This document shows, piece after piece, positions 19,901 to 29,604 of a stretch of DNA of 29,604 nucleotides. The DNA comes from Silene noctiflora (lineage: Eukaryota > Streptophyta > Magnoliopsida > Caryophyllales > Caryophyllaceae). The stretch is from NCBI GenBank assembly GCA_009801015.1, contig VHZZ01000046.1, forward strand, positions 107,014 to 136,617, given 5' to 3'. The notes under the pieces are model-generated. The model worked only from the letters and a program-made list of their open reading frames with translations. It was not told where the DNA came from and ran no database searches. Within the stretch, counting starts at the first letter, position 1. Every line of letters starts with the position of its first letter. The translations under genes and the position numbers were made by a program.

Positions 19901-22900
19901 GTTGATGTTCTGTGTTCTTTGTTTAGGCGAGTTTAGAAATTAGGATGATTAGTGCTGAATACATGATATTACAAAGGTGACAAATAATTGAAATCTTGTA
20001 CATATCTCATGAATATACCGAGTAATTGTGTTGATGCATTTAGATATTTCTAGGATCATAAATCATAAATTATAATAGTGTGTTGATGTCGTTTATAATG
20101 TAGTTCTTGTTATGGGTCATCCAAAAAAAAGTCTTCGTCTTACACAGTGTTCAAGGCTGCATTTACGGTATATCCAATTCTTCCTTACCCAGCCACAAGT
20201 GGGTAACATTGCTGATGTATTTCATATAATATTAGATGCACTCTTCTCAAAGCATATACAGGTGTAATTTGGTTGTCGTGTTGCTTTTGCAGTACTTTTA
20301 ATGTCGTTTTTAAGGGTGTAAAGATACTACAACAGGTTGACAACATTTTTTTCATGCATGGAATGTGGTTTCAGATGCATTTTGAAGAACTGTAAATATT
20401 GAGTCCTGTCAACAGTAAATTAGATAACGGGGTAACTCGACATTAAATTTTTTCTCCCGCCCTCTTTTCCACTGCACACATAGTGTAACTGTAAAAGCAT
20501 ATAAAACTATTTTATGAATAGGGAGGTACGTAGATGTGTCTCTCCTGATTTGTGGAGATTGCTCTTTTGAGATCCCTCCGTTTGAGTTCCGAGAGGTAGA
20601 GGCACTTGTGAAAGGTGGTCCGCTGGGCCTGGTTTGGCTCTGGTAAATATATTTCAGCCTGCTTAGTCCACTTATCATGCGTATCAAGTTATAGGCATCG
20701 ACATTCTTATCTTTCAAGAACAAAGTGCTCGCCCTAGGATTTAGAGTTTAGATTAGTGAATGTTGCTATGAACAAGGCTGGTATACATTGCAGCTCTATA
20801 TCATGATTGGTTAAAGACTGTTGTCGGTGGACTTAAAACTGCTTTGGAATGGATTATTTATGGTTTTTAGCATGTACCTATGCACGTCGCATATGCTTAT
20901 TGAGGATTACAGAAAATGCGATAATTTCATGGTTTGGACAGTTCTTGAAGAATAGTGTTTTAAATGGTTAGATTGAGGGTTTCTTCTCGAACCATTTTTA
21001 GCACTATTTTCCAAGATGAGTCCACATTGTATTTGTGTTCGTTGGCGGTGTACACTCAAAGGTACCTTCATTTCAGGTTCTCAAACATGACAAGGGTACA
21101 TAATTACTAGGCTTATGAACGGATTATAAATCAATTTACTTGCCTCTCCAAAGCACTTGGTTAGGCTTAAGTGTCTTTTGTAATAATTTTGTGTTATTTC
21201 TAATACTCTTTCACCTTGTTTCTTTAGCTTATGTGCTACATAGTGATGTTAAGTTTTTTTTGTCCATTTGTGGTTTTATGTGCTATGCAGATTGGGATGC
21301 TGGACGTGGTGGTTTTGGTGACCCTTCAAATGCAGGGAATATGCAGAGGTTAGCAATGTAATGTAAAATTGCTTTTATTTATGCAGCTGATGTTAACGTC
21401 TATGTTACTCATGTACGTATTTGTTAAAATTGGCCTTAGCCTCTTTATGAGATTGGACCAGTTGTTCTTGAATGCAATACTTTCAACTTCACCCATCACT
21501 TTGTTGTTTTTCACGTTGCTGCTTTGTTTCATAAATTCTGGTACTTGTTGCATTTTCACAGCACTATTGTACCCCTTTGCACGTCTTATTCAACACTGAT
21601 TTTATATTTGCTAACTATTCTAGGGAGGGTCTTATGTCTTACAAGCAATTTATTCAAGAACTTGAAGATGATGTATTACCATCTGAAGCGGAGCGCAGGT
21701 ATAAAGTTTATTGTTCTTGTTTTCTCTTAGCCTCATATAAATTTAGATGCTCACAAAATTAATTTTTTGAGAAACTTGGTATTCAGATATCAGGAGTACA
21801 AATCCGAGTACATCTCAACTCAGAAACGTACATACTTTGAAGCTCACAAAGATGAAGAATGGTACTAAATTTTTTGTTCATTTGTAGTCAATTGTGTTTC
21901 GTGTTGTTTATGCTGTGTGTTCATTAGATGTTTAACTTTTGATTCAGGTTGAGGAACAAGTATCACCCAACTAATTTGTTGACGGTCATAGAAAGGTATG
22001 CAAATTTGTTTTGGGAGTGTGGTAATTCCTTACCTTGCTGTTTTTTTCAAGGAAGAACTATACTCTATCATGATATAGATTGTGTATGTTATTTACAAAT
22101 TCTATCTATGTAGGAGGAATGAACTCGCACGCAAAGTTGCAAAGGATTTTTTGCTTGATTTGCACAGTGGAAGCCTGGACCTGTAAGATCTCTAGTCATC
22201 TTTGAAGTTAATTGTTGCTATGGTAATTTCACGAATACTCTAAATTAATATTAGAACTAAGTTTTATTTTTATTTTTGTCGATCTCTTTGCAGAGGTCCT
22301 GGTGCCAATGCCAATAAATCGGGCCAGACCAGTGAACCAAACTCAGACGATGAAACAGATGGTAAAAGGAGGCGGCATGGGCGATTTCCGGCAAAGAATG
22401 CTGATCTTTCAGCTGCCCCTAAGGCTCCAACTATTAGCTCGGAACCAAAACGGATCCAAATTGATATTGAACTAGCTCAAGCCCTTGTAACCAAACTTGA
22501 CACTGAAAAGGGAATCGAAGATAATATTTTATCTAAAGATGATACTGACAAAATGAACAGGGAGAGATCGCACAGTGGATCCATTGGTCCCGTGATAATA
22601 ATCCGTGGATTGACTTCTGTCAAGGGTCTTGAAGGCACTGAGCTTCTAGATACCCTTCTGACTTATCTGTGGCGTGTTCACGGTGTGGATTATTATGGTA
22701 TGATTGAAACGACTGAACCTAAGGGTCTCCGTCATGTGAGAGGTGAGGGGAAGAATTCCGATGTTTCAAGTCAGGCAGTAGAGTGGGAGAAGAAGCTTGA
22801 TTCACGTTGGCAAGACAGGATGCACAGCCTGGATCCGTTGGAGTCTATGACAGCAAAAGAGAAGATAGACGCAGCCGCTGCTGAAGCTCTGGATCCCTTT

Positions 22901-25040
22901 GTTAGAAAAATTAGGGACGAAAAATATGGCTGGAAGTATGGTTGTGGTGCCAAGGGTTGCACAAAGCTCTTCCATGCTTCTGAATTTGTTCAGAAGCATC
23001 TTAAACTTAAACACCCTGAACTTGTGATGGAGCTCACCTCCAAAGTGCGCGAAGATATATATTTCCAGAATTACATGAAGTATGTACTCCTTCTGTTGTT
23101 TTCTGCTTAACATCTTTGGCAAGATCGAGTTCTTGGTCTGATGTTTATTTCTCTTGCAGTGACCCAGATGCTCCCGGTGGGCAACCTGTTATGCAGCAAT
23201 TTGTGCCGGTATGCTTCTTCAGTTTGATGATGTGGTTTTGGTATATATGACATGTGACCTTATCTTCTAATTCTATTTAGTGTGTATCCTAACATATGCT
23301 AAGCTAGTTTAAGCTCTGACTAAACCTGAATTCTTGGAATGCTGTACTGCTTCAAAAGTCTAGTAAACTAGTTGCTTTCAATTTCTATGAAAAATTTCAA
23401 GGGTTTTTCCGCGCAGCTGTTTATTGCTGCTGATTGTAAGCACCTTGCTCTTGCTTCTCACAGAAGGACAAGCAGCAGCAAAGGCGAAGACCTGGTGTCG
23501 ATAATCGTATGAAGGATGATAGAGGAAACCGTAGAGATCGAGATCGAAATAATGGCGAGCGATTTGAAAGGCCAGAAAATCATCAGCCTGATTTCCCATC
23601 ATCAGATAATGATGGTCAGGACAAGGGCAATTCCGATGAACCAATCTTCGATAACTTTGCTGGACAGGGTGTGCCTGTTGCCACATTTACCACTGATATG
23701 GGACCGCCTCCTTTATTGATGCCCGTTCCTGGTGCCGGGTAAGCTCTTAGTCAGTTTTTGACCGCTTCTCTTGTGTTCTGCCTGTTCTGTTCCTGCGTGT
23801 GGCCTTTTGGAATATCTTTGCTTTGTGCATGGCTAAGTGAAATTTCTGTCAACTAGAGTCATTTGGTGCTTTTTAATGAAGTTACCAATTCAAGCATTTA
23901 TTCAAAACTTGAATGAATTGTTTGCCGTTCATTGTGATTTTTTGTTAATGGAACTCACTCTAGTGCAGTATGGGAACTATTGTAAATGAATTTTAAGTCC
24001 CTTATGTAAGCTAAGGGCTTGTGGCAACCTCTTTTGTTATCTTGCTGAATTTAAATGTCTGAGCCTGTGGTCATTATAATTGTGATGCAGCCCACTGGGA
24101 CCTTTTGTTCCCGCACCCCCTGATGTTGCGATGCGGATGATGCGTGAGCAAGGTGGCCCTACTCCGTTTGAACAGCCGGGAAGAAATGGGCGTGCTGGTC
24201 CCCCTATCATTTTACCACCTTCTTTCCGTCAGGATCCTAGACGCCTGCGAAGGTATTTCTGACCTTTCTGCATTATATATCTCATCTCCATGTCCTCTCC
24301 ATGCTCATATTATATTACGACAATTAATTTTATGCGTAGCTGCAATGCATTCTGAAAACGAAGGTAGAATCATTCAGATTGCTTCTAAAAAAATCACTGG
24401 ACTTGCATTTGGTGTATTAGGAAACCCGTCATCCTTAGGTTCTGTTACTCTTGAGGCGTTGTTTTCCTAGTGCGTAGGTGGAAGTATGGTCTGAGGACGT
24501 AGATGCAGTTTCTCTCTTCTTATTTTCTTTTGTTTGATGATGTGCCAGTGTTATTAGTCGTTTTTATGGGGTCAAAGTGTTGTGGACCTTTGAATGAGCA
24601 TTGTCTTCATGTGAAGTAGAAAATGAACTGTATTGGTTTGAAACAAGTATTGTAGCTGATTAGCTTATAGGTACCCCAGTTGACAATTGTGAAATTGTCG
24701 TAATTGTTTACAAGAGCTAAATTAATATGAAACACGGCATTACCTTAGGGCCTTATGGCGTTTCACCAATTGCGTGTGGTAGGGGGTCTCATCATATGGA
24801 TGTAACCTCCTGTGTTAGCAACACAGTGTTTGACACCTACGTGCTGGTCACATTGAGAACAAAAGTGCAACCAAAGCAAAAAAAAAAAAAAAGTGCGAGT
24901 CTTCGACTCCATTGAATCCCACTTTTTGGAACATGGTAATTGAAAGTCCTAAGGTTTTGTTTTTGGATTGTGTATGCAGCTACCAAGATTTGGATGCTCC
25001 CGAGGACGAAGTCACTGTTATCGATTACAGGAGTTTGTAA
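16187..25040 (+). CDS. SE: SERRATE (plant ARS2 orthologue), C2H2 zinc-finger RNA-processing factor, 12 exons, 727 aa
   Basis: Exons: 16187-16593, 19697-19815, 21291-21348, 21624-21698, 21787-21861, 21948-21995, 22114-22182, 22294-23079, 23160-23208, 23464-23738, 24091-24252, 24980-25040. Phases agree throughout (2184 nt). SERRATE works in the nucleus with DCL1 and HYL1 in pri-miRNA processing and with the cap-binding complex in pre-mRNA splicing. Seen here: an Arg/Asp- and Pro-rich disordered N-terminus (eight prolines at 36-43), a Gly/Tyr/Arg region (about 125-195), the conserved SERRATE/ARS2 N-domain (about 199-300; YKQFIQELEDDVLPSEAERR), and the ARS2 core with a zinc finger using C501, C506, H519 and H524 (C-X4-C-X12-H-X4-H). 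A Gly/Pro-rich tail ends in VIDYRSL. Arabidopsis SE is 720 aa. The start has a good context (GCCATGG). Intron 1 is 3.1 kb of tandem repeats copied from the exon 1 end. Confidence 0.96.
16871..16910 (+). repeat. Homopolymer T40 in SERRATE intron 1
   Basis: Forty consecutive T residues follow AAATAAGTAG and precede GAATTGAATG. This is within one unit of the intron repeat array and is absent from the other units. True length is uncertain because homopolymers of this size are error-prone. Confidence 0.9.
17831..17869 (+). other. Potential 39-nt phase-preserving microexon in SERRATE intron 1
   Basis: One repeat unit has an AG acceptor (TTGATGGTAG|GCATGC), 39 nt without a stop, and an AAG|GTTGTG donor identical to that of real exon 1 over its first nine bases apart from one position. 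Inserted between exons 1 and 2 it would add RHAPCGGYGGGNR in frame. The acceptor lacks a good pyrimidine tract, so use by the spliceosome is unproven. Confidence 0.3.
19816..21290 (+). other. SERRATE intron 2, no additional gene seen
   Basis: A 1.48-kb intron with donor CTG|GTAATT and acceptor ATGCAG|AT. It is AT-rich with no convincing repeats or protein-like ORF. The minus-strand ORF around 20409-20723 has no recognisable family. Confidence 0.6.
24253..24979 (+). other. SERRATE intron 11, no additional gene seen
   Basis: A 727-bp intron with donor AAG|GTATTT and acceptor ATGCAG|C separating exon 11 from the short last exon. It contains an A13 run near 24880 and nothing gene-like. Confidence 0.6.
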
Positions 25041-25825
25041 ACATCATTCTCCTCTGCGGTTCTACCAGAGGAGCCGTGTGCTGTCCACTGACTATGTTGT
25101 AGTTTCCCAGCACTCTTTTGTGTATTTACAGGCTTTGAGAATCAAGCCATTTTTCGACTCTATTGCACACAGTCGTCTGTCGTGAGATCTGACTCGTGAT
25201 GTCAAAATTGTTTTTTAAAATTCTTATATTTCGCCGGGGTATTTCCCATGTATGAATGTGATATTAGGTTGATAAATTGGACTTTTGCCATTCATTTGGT
25301 ATCTTTAGTGTTAATTCGACCTGTATGGTTACGTTTTGACTTCTCTCTTTTGCGTTGATTCATTCGATTTCCAAGGAAGTCGAGTCATTCCCCTAACTAA
25401 TTCGGTGGGTGTAGACTAAAGAGGTTCTTTTTCTGTCAAGAAGCTTGCATATAAGTTGAAACGTAGTAGAGTTGCCTCGCTCTCAAAATAACGTAACTAA
25501 ATATCAGTTTGTCTGTAGATGTCAACTAGCTTAGTCTGCAACGTCATGAGCGGTAGTTCTCGACTCATCACTCTGTTATCTTTTGACATATGACCTATTA
25601 CAGCAAAAAAAAACCTTATTGAGCAGATTCTCACATTGAGTTTTAACACTACTGCGATAGTACTAATACCGAGTTCAAACTCGAGTGATGCGATTAAACA
25701 GTTGACTTAGCTTGTTCCGAAAAACGATTGCTCTACGTAATAGTCATATTAAGGCGATTATGGAGACCTTTTCCATCTTATTATGTAAAGAGCAAATTTA
25801 GAATTTCCTTCCAAGTTGGTCTCCT
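25041..25825. other. SERRATE 3' UTR and unique flank
   Basis: The 3' UTR begins with a perfect 8-bp stem (CTCCTCTG 25049-25056, CAGAGGAG 25066-25073, 9-nt loop) that starts eight bases after the stop codon. The rest is moderately AT-rich with no gene or clear repeat. Confidence 0.5.
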
Positions 25826-26000
25826 TTCAGACGGGCCATTTGGTCTGAAATAATAAGACGAGATTTTGTAATTATTTGACAGCGAAATGTGACCATTTCT
25901 AGAAAACAAATTACCATAGGCCGTAACACTGGCTAAGCTATTGTGGTCAAGTGGTCACAAATTTCCAACTTGTAATTACAAACAGAAATAGCCGTCTGAA
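25826..26000. mobile_element. Small MITE-like element, 175 bp
   Basis: TTCAGACGG (25826-25834) pairs with CCGTCTGAA (25992-26000). The next bases also match loosely (GCCATTT versus CTATTT), giving an inverted repeat of about 15 bp. The interior carries inverted words such as TGTGACCA/GTGGTCAC-type and TTGTAATTA. No target duplication was resolved. Confidence 0.5.
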
Positions 26001-26570
26001 TCAAGAATTTGTGTTTCGAAAATTGAAGGTTTCTTGTTGAATAAAAGTTGTGGTCCAGCAATGCATGTGGGAATTGCATTTAGGAGGCCAGTTTTAGTTG
26101 TTGGATGGCCATGCATTCATTCATACTGACCTTTGGCTTTATTGCAATGTACTGCAGGAATTTTCATTATTTATTTTAGTATGAAATTCCCTATCACTAA
26201 AACTTTTGAGAGACACTTTTCTGTGTACATTTATTTGTATCTCGTCACCTTTTTGTTGTTAGTCGTAATATGGTAATTTCGTACCTAACATTTTTTATCT
26301 TTAATCATGATTTGTACCCATTTTATTAATTTTAGCACCATTTTTTCTTAAAATTGTAAAATAATCTCTCTAAAAACTCATTAAGAAACCGTCTTTCAGA
26401 AAACTTACCCATTTCGCTTTCATATTTAGGTACAGCAAATTATCAGCTACTAGCAAAATAAAAAAATGACTTTCTCAACATGTCATTGTTTTCATATGTG
26501 ATCACATGTGACTTGCCTCTACTCTTAATGAGAGAATTTGTTCTTTTTTGTCTATTGCATTACCAAAAAA
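26001..26570. other. Intergenic AT-rich DNA, nothing identified
   Basis: No ORF, RNA gene or ordered repeat is visible. Short A or T runs occur throughout. A weak palindrome CATATGTGATCACATGTGAC lies near 26493-26512. Confidence 0.5.
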
Positions 26571-26574
26571 AAAA

Positions 26575-26690
26575 ATAATTGCAAAAAATTAAGTTATACA
26601 TTTAATACACTTGCTGATTAACCTATCTTAGTTATAAAACGAGATAGGTTAATCAGTATATGTGTCACAATATCTTATTAAATATTGCAA
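26575..26690. repeat. Foldback element with perfect 15-bp stem
   Basis: CTGATTAACCTATCT (26614-26628) and AGATAGGTTAATCAG (26642-26656) are exact complements around a 13-nt loop. Weaker pairing continues outward (ATACACTTG versus TATATGTGT, then GCAAAAAATTAAG versus TTATTAAATATTGC). The shape fits a short hairpin MITE; a target duplication is not clear. Confidence 0.65.
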
Positions 26691-27256
26691 CTTTTTATAA
26701 TCGGGCCTTATGTATTTTATTCGTTATAATCTCATTTTCCAATACATGTATTTTAAATATCACATATTATATTTAAAATCTACAATTTTTTAAGAATTTT
26801 ACTCATATTAGTGTGCGGTTTTCATATTTTTTTTCTTTATATTTGTTACTTTGTAGACTGTAACAAATTATAAAAATAGATATATGTTTCATTGGAGGCT
26901 TTAAAGTTTAAACGCGTGTAATTAATCACAAGTTGTTTCACTTTAAGTAATTTTTTTTGATAAATAACTTATTTGACAAAAATAGTTTCAGTTACACGAT
27001 CAATTTATTGAGTAAAAATGTCAAACTTTCTCTATTCTAACTCTTAATATTACAAACTAATAATTGTAGATTTTAAAATTTTAATTTAAGGTGTGTTTAA
27101 ATACTATTAGCTCTAATTGTTATAAGTTCTCCATGCATAACAATCTAAAAAACCGTACATTCGCACGAGATACACACTGATTAGATTTATCAAAATAAAC
27201 CATAATGTGATCAAATAAAATAGCTTAACCCATGGCATTAAACATAACTAATTAAT
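26691..27256. other. Intergenic AT-rich DNA, nothing identified
   Basis: Very AT-rich sequence without ORFs or ordered repeats that I can recognise. Confidence 0.5.
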
Positions 27257-27605
27257 CTTAATATCTTAATACCAAAAAAAAAAAAAATTAGTTTAATTAA
27301 ATAAAAAAATAAATAAAAATAAAATAAAATGAAAATAAAAGTAAATGAGGTACCTGAAATCTTAAATGCTACCCTAAGTAACACTTCATTTCAGGTAGTT
27401 TATTTGGTTAAATAAGCTACTTATCAAACGCTTACAAAAAAATAAGGTACCTGAAATTTTGGTCAAATAAGCTACTTTGACCAAATCAGGTACCTGAAAT
27501 GCTTTGCTAAACAGAGCCTTAATATCGTAATACCAAAAAAAATTAATTAGTTTAATTAAATAAAAAATAAATTAAAAATTAAAAAATAAAATGAAAATAA
27601 AAGTA
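27257..27605. repeat. 87/88-bp direct repeats flanking a 5'-truncated Harbinger-like MITE
   Basis: The left repeat is 27257-27343 and the right is 27518-27605; both run CTTAATATCKTAATACC, an A-run, TTAGTTTAATTAAATAAA and end AAAATGAAAATAAAAGTA. Between them 27344-27517 matches the right half of the MITE at 9668-10049 (TACCTGAAATCTYAAATGCT, AACACTTCATTTCAGGTA, GTTAAATAAGCTACTT, AACAGAGCC). The MITE terminus is followed by TTA, the expected target site, but its left terminus is missing. Confidence 0.8.
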
Positions 27606-27863
27606 TGAAATAATCACGGCATATTTGATGGAAGAGGCAAAGAGAAAACAAGCAAGGTGAGCTCATTGATAACTCGAACCATAAACTAGTTAGCCGTTAG
27701 ATTTGCATTTATTAAAATCTTAGCTGCCTTCTTATCATGAGAATAAATATCGTAATATATAACATTTTCAACCAACATTTACAGATCACATAATTAATTA
27801 TATATTTATATCCCATTTTCCTCGAAATCTAACAAAAATACTAAAAACAATCACAAATTAAGT
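27606..27863 (+). promoter_or_regulatory. Upstream region of the LTP gene with probable TATA box
   Basis: TATATATTTATAT (about 27800-27812) lies roughly 52-64 bp before the start codon, a reasonable place for a TATA box with a short leader. The rest of the segment is AT-rich and unremarkable. Confidence 0.45.
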
Positions 27864-28254
27864 ATGTCAAATTTCCGCGAAATTTTAACATGGGCAATTG
27901 TTACAATTGCCCTAATTTCGATCAGTAGTGTAAAGGTGAAAGGACAAGCACCAATGCAGTCAACGGTAATGTCCCCGGCTGCAGCACCAGGGCCGGGGAC
28001 TGGAGTACCAGACTGCATGACACTGGTATATAACATGACAGATTGTTTGACGTTCGTCGAAAAAGGGAGCACGACGACGAAGCCTGAAAAACCTTGTTGC
28101 CCTGAATTAGCAGGAATGCTGGATGCAAATCCTTTGTGTTTATGTCAATTGTTTGGAAATACTTCAGCTTTGCCTGTGGAATTGGATATTAATAAAGCTT
28201 TGAAATTGCCTAAAGTTTGTGGACTTACTACTCCTCCTATTAGCATGTGTTCAT
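27864..28254 (+). CDS. Type-G / xylogen-like non-specific lipid-transfer protein, first exon (partial)
   Basis: Starts MSNFREILTWAIVTIALI, a secretion signal with likely cleavage near residue 27-29, followed by a Pro/Ala/Gly linker (SPAAAPGPGTG). The eight-cysteine motif is complete: C51, C61, C78-C79, C92-x-C94, C119, C129, spaced C-X9-C-X16-CC-X12-CXC-X24-C-X9-C. Such proteins bind lipids in a helical pocket outside the plasma membrane and serve in cuticle, suberin or cell-wall assembly. A consensus donor (T|GTAAGT) follows Ser130, which matches the usual place of the intron before the Ser/Pro-rich, GPI-anchored tail. No such tail is visible up to 29604. If the donor is not used, the frame runs seven bases on and stops at 28268, giving a 134-aa protein without an anchor. 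Partial gene or long intron is favoured. Confidence 0.85.
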
Positions 28255-28283
28255 GTAAGTATTGCTAATTATTCTGTTTTATG

Positions 28284-28392
28284 TATCCGTCTTAAGGTTA
28301 AAACAGGTCAGATATGCTCACACTTGCTTAATATGATAAATATTTTGCTAGTTTATTTATTATACTTATCAGTTTTAAGTTTAAGACGGATA
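28284..28392. mobile_element. Short TA-flanked MITE just after the LTP donor site
   Basis: TATCCGTCTTAAGGTTAAAAC (28284-28304) pairs with the complement of 28372-28392, 19 of 21 bases, giving a 109-bp foldback element bounded by TA on each side. It lies 30 bp downstream of the GTAAGT donor, inside the presumed LTP intron. Confidence 0.7.
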
Positions 28393-28484
28393 TGATTGTC
28401 TTTAACAAGAATTATTTGTGGCGGTGTTAAATTAATTATTTTTATGCGCAAATTCTACTTTAAGACCGTGCGACCAGCAAAAAA

Positions 28485-28557
28485 GTGACCATTTTTTGGT
28501 AAATTGTACCACTTTTGGGTAAATAGTGACAACTATTTACCAAAAAGTGGTCACATT
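28485..28557. repeat. Foldback sequence with 19-bp arms and 4-nt loop
   Basis: CCACTTTTGGGTAAATAGT (28509-28527) and ACTATTTACCAAAAAGTGG (28532-28550) pair with a single mismatch around GACA. A third copy of the arm, GTGACCATTTTTTGGTAAAT, begins at 28486, so the right arm can pair with either of two left partners. Confidence 0.75.
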
Positions 28558-28559
28558 TT

Positions 28560-29604
28560 GTCAAAAAAAGAGATTTGCTGATTTTAATTTTGTGTGTAGT
28601 AAGTTAGTTAGTTATGCATTTAATTAGGTTTAGATTTTAGTTGACAATAAATACATTATAATTATAATTTAATTGACATTTTGACAATATAACAATCGTG
28701 TTAGGTTGGATAGTACTCGTCTATTTGCTTATTTTTGATTAAAATAACTTTTACATTGAATATAAAAGTAAATCAATGATTGAGATTTGATAAGAAAGTG
28801 TATTATATACTTTGATTTTGAAACAAAAAAATTAGTAAAAGTTTTAAGGTTACATATTTAGATGACTCTGAGACATGACATGACGATTATTTAGATCGAT
28901 GAAATGATGACTCATAAAATTAGTGTTAATCTAATCAGTGGCGGAACTAGGGTCACATCCTTGATCAAGGAAAAGTTTGATAAATAATTTTAATTTTTGT
29001 AATTTTCCTATTTTTTTTATTAATTATTACTCACCAATATTTTTGTCCACCAACTAAAAATTCTGGTTTCACTTTATGGATCTATTTGATTAAGATGATA
29101 AGGACTTAATATAGTCAAAAATGTTCAATAAAATAATTCTATTATACCTTTGTTTTACATTAATTATTTATGAATGTATATTGATAAATGGGTAAAGAGT
29201 AATTTCATTTATTTGGGTTAGTAGAAATGTAGAGTGAAGTTAGAAGAAAAAGAAAATGGTTAATTCCGATACCAATTCTCTTCTCTCGATTTTCTTTCCT
29301 CTCGTTGGTAATAACCAAGCGAAACAAAGAAAATTACTCGAAAAAATATTTTACAATTATGTGTAGGTACATTACTTTGTCATAAATCTTAACCTAAAAA
29401 ACTCGAACTACAAATTATTGAATATAAGACGGTCATTCAAAATCTAATAATTCTGAAATTTAATGTCATAAGTTAGATCGTCTTGAATTAAATGTCTGAA
29501 ATTACAGACAAGCTAGGCCGCAATTGACAGTTAATTGGTAGGGCACCATATTAAAATCATGACAACAAATTAAAGTTACCAAACCATTGTTTTTTTTTTT
29601 TTTT
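28560..29604. other. AT-rich DNA downstream of LTP exon 1, no second exon found
   Basis: I looked for an acceptor followed by a Ser/Pro/Ala-rich reading frame and found none. The region is AT-rich. TCAGTGGCGGAACTAGG near 28936 resembles a phrase common in plant repeats. The window closes in a T-run of about 20. Confidence 0.5.

Noticed and set aside
20409..20723. Minus-strand ORF of 104 aa in SERRATE intron 2
   Set aside because: No recognisable motif and no supporting gene signals; treated as chance.

Overview
The window looks like nuclear DNA from a eudicot plant. The genes have GT-AG introns, plant-only family architectures (F-box/LRR/FBD, SERRATE, GPI-type lipid-transfer protein) and telo-box elements at two promoters. 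The DNA between genes is AT-rich and full of MITEs, a CACTA end, a hAT element, MULE-like elements and a solo LTR. The style of the repeats (TACTCGATCGAGT palindromes, TCTTAAGACGG-type terminal repeats, degenerate ACCCGA DNA) makes me think of Caryophyllales, perhaps Caryophyllaceae. That is an impression, not a demonstration.

All four genes I can support lie on the + strand. (1) 1363-4909 is an F-box/LRR/FBD protein of 509 aa in three exons. (2) 10345-13417 is cytosolic ribosomal protein eL30 (RPL30), 111 aa in four exons, with a site II plus telo-box promoter. (3) 16187-25040 is SERRATE, the plant ARS2 orthologue, 727 aa in twelve exons; every exon joint was checked for reading phase. (4) 27864 onward is the first exon of a type-G/xylogen-like lipid-transfer protein with a complete eight-cysteine motif. 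Its last exon is not visible, so the gene is partial or lies under a long intron.

Layout: 1-94 CACTA transposon terminus; 95-1362 Stowaway-type MITEs and a degenerate SINE-like tail; 1363-4909 F-box gene with a MITE in intron 1; 4910-10200 a transposon-rich block (MULE-like element with a 33-bp palindromic tandem array, a second G-rich MULE-like candidate, a 1.28-kb solo LTR, a Harbinger/Tourist MITE); 10160-13417 RPL30; 13418-16100 degenerate ACCCGA repeats split by a hAT element with an exact 8-bp target duplication; 16100-25040 SERRATE; 25041-27863 MITE-rich AT DNA; 27864-29604 the LTP exon followed by AT-rich DNA with foldbacks.

The most unusual signal is inside the two conserved genes. 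SERRATE intron 1 (3.1 kb) consists largely of about thirteen diverged units of roughly 210 bp, and the first unit overlaps the coding end of exon 1. Several units still carry the Gly/Tyr/Arg-coding exon end with a splice donor, and one forms a phase-preserving 39-nt potential microexon. RPL30 intron 2 independently carries a roughly 0.83-0.88-kb tandem duplication that includes the first 45 bp of exon 3. The copy is a decoy 3' splice site that leads straight to a stop codon. The four genes are not an operon and do not form an obvious shared pathway; two of them serve general gene expression (translation, and pre-mRNA/miRNA processing).
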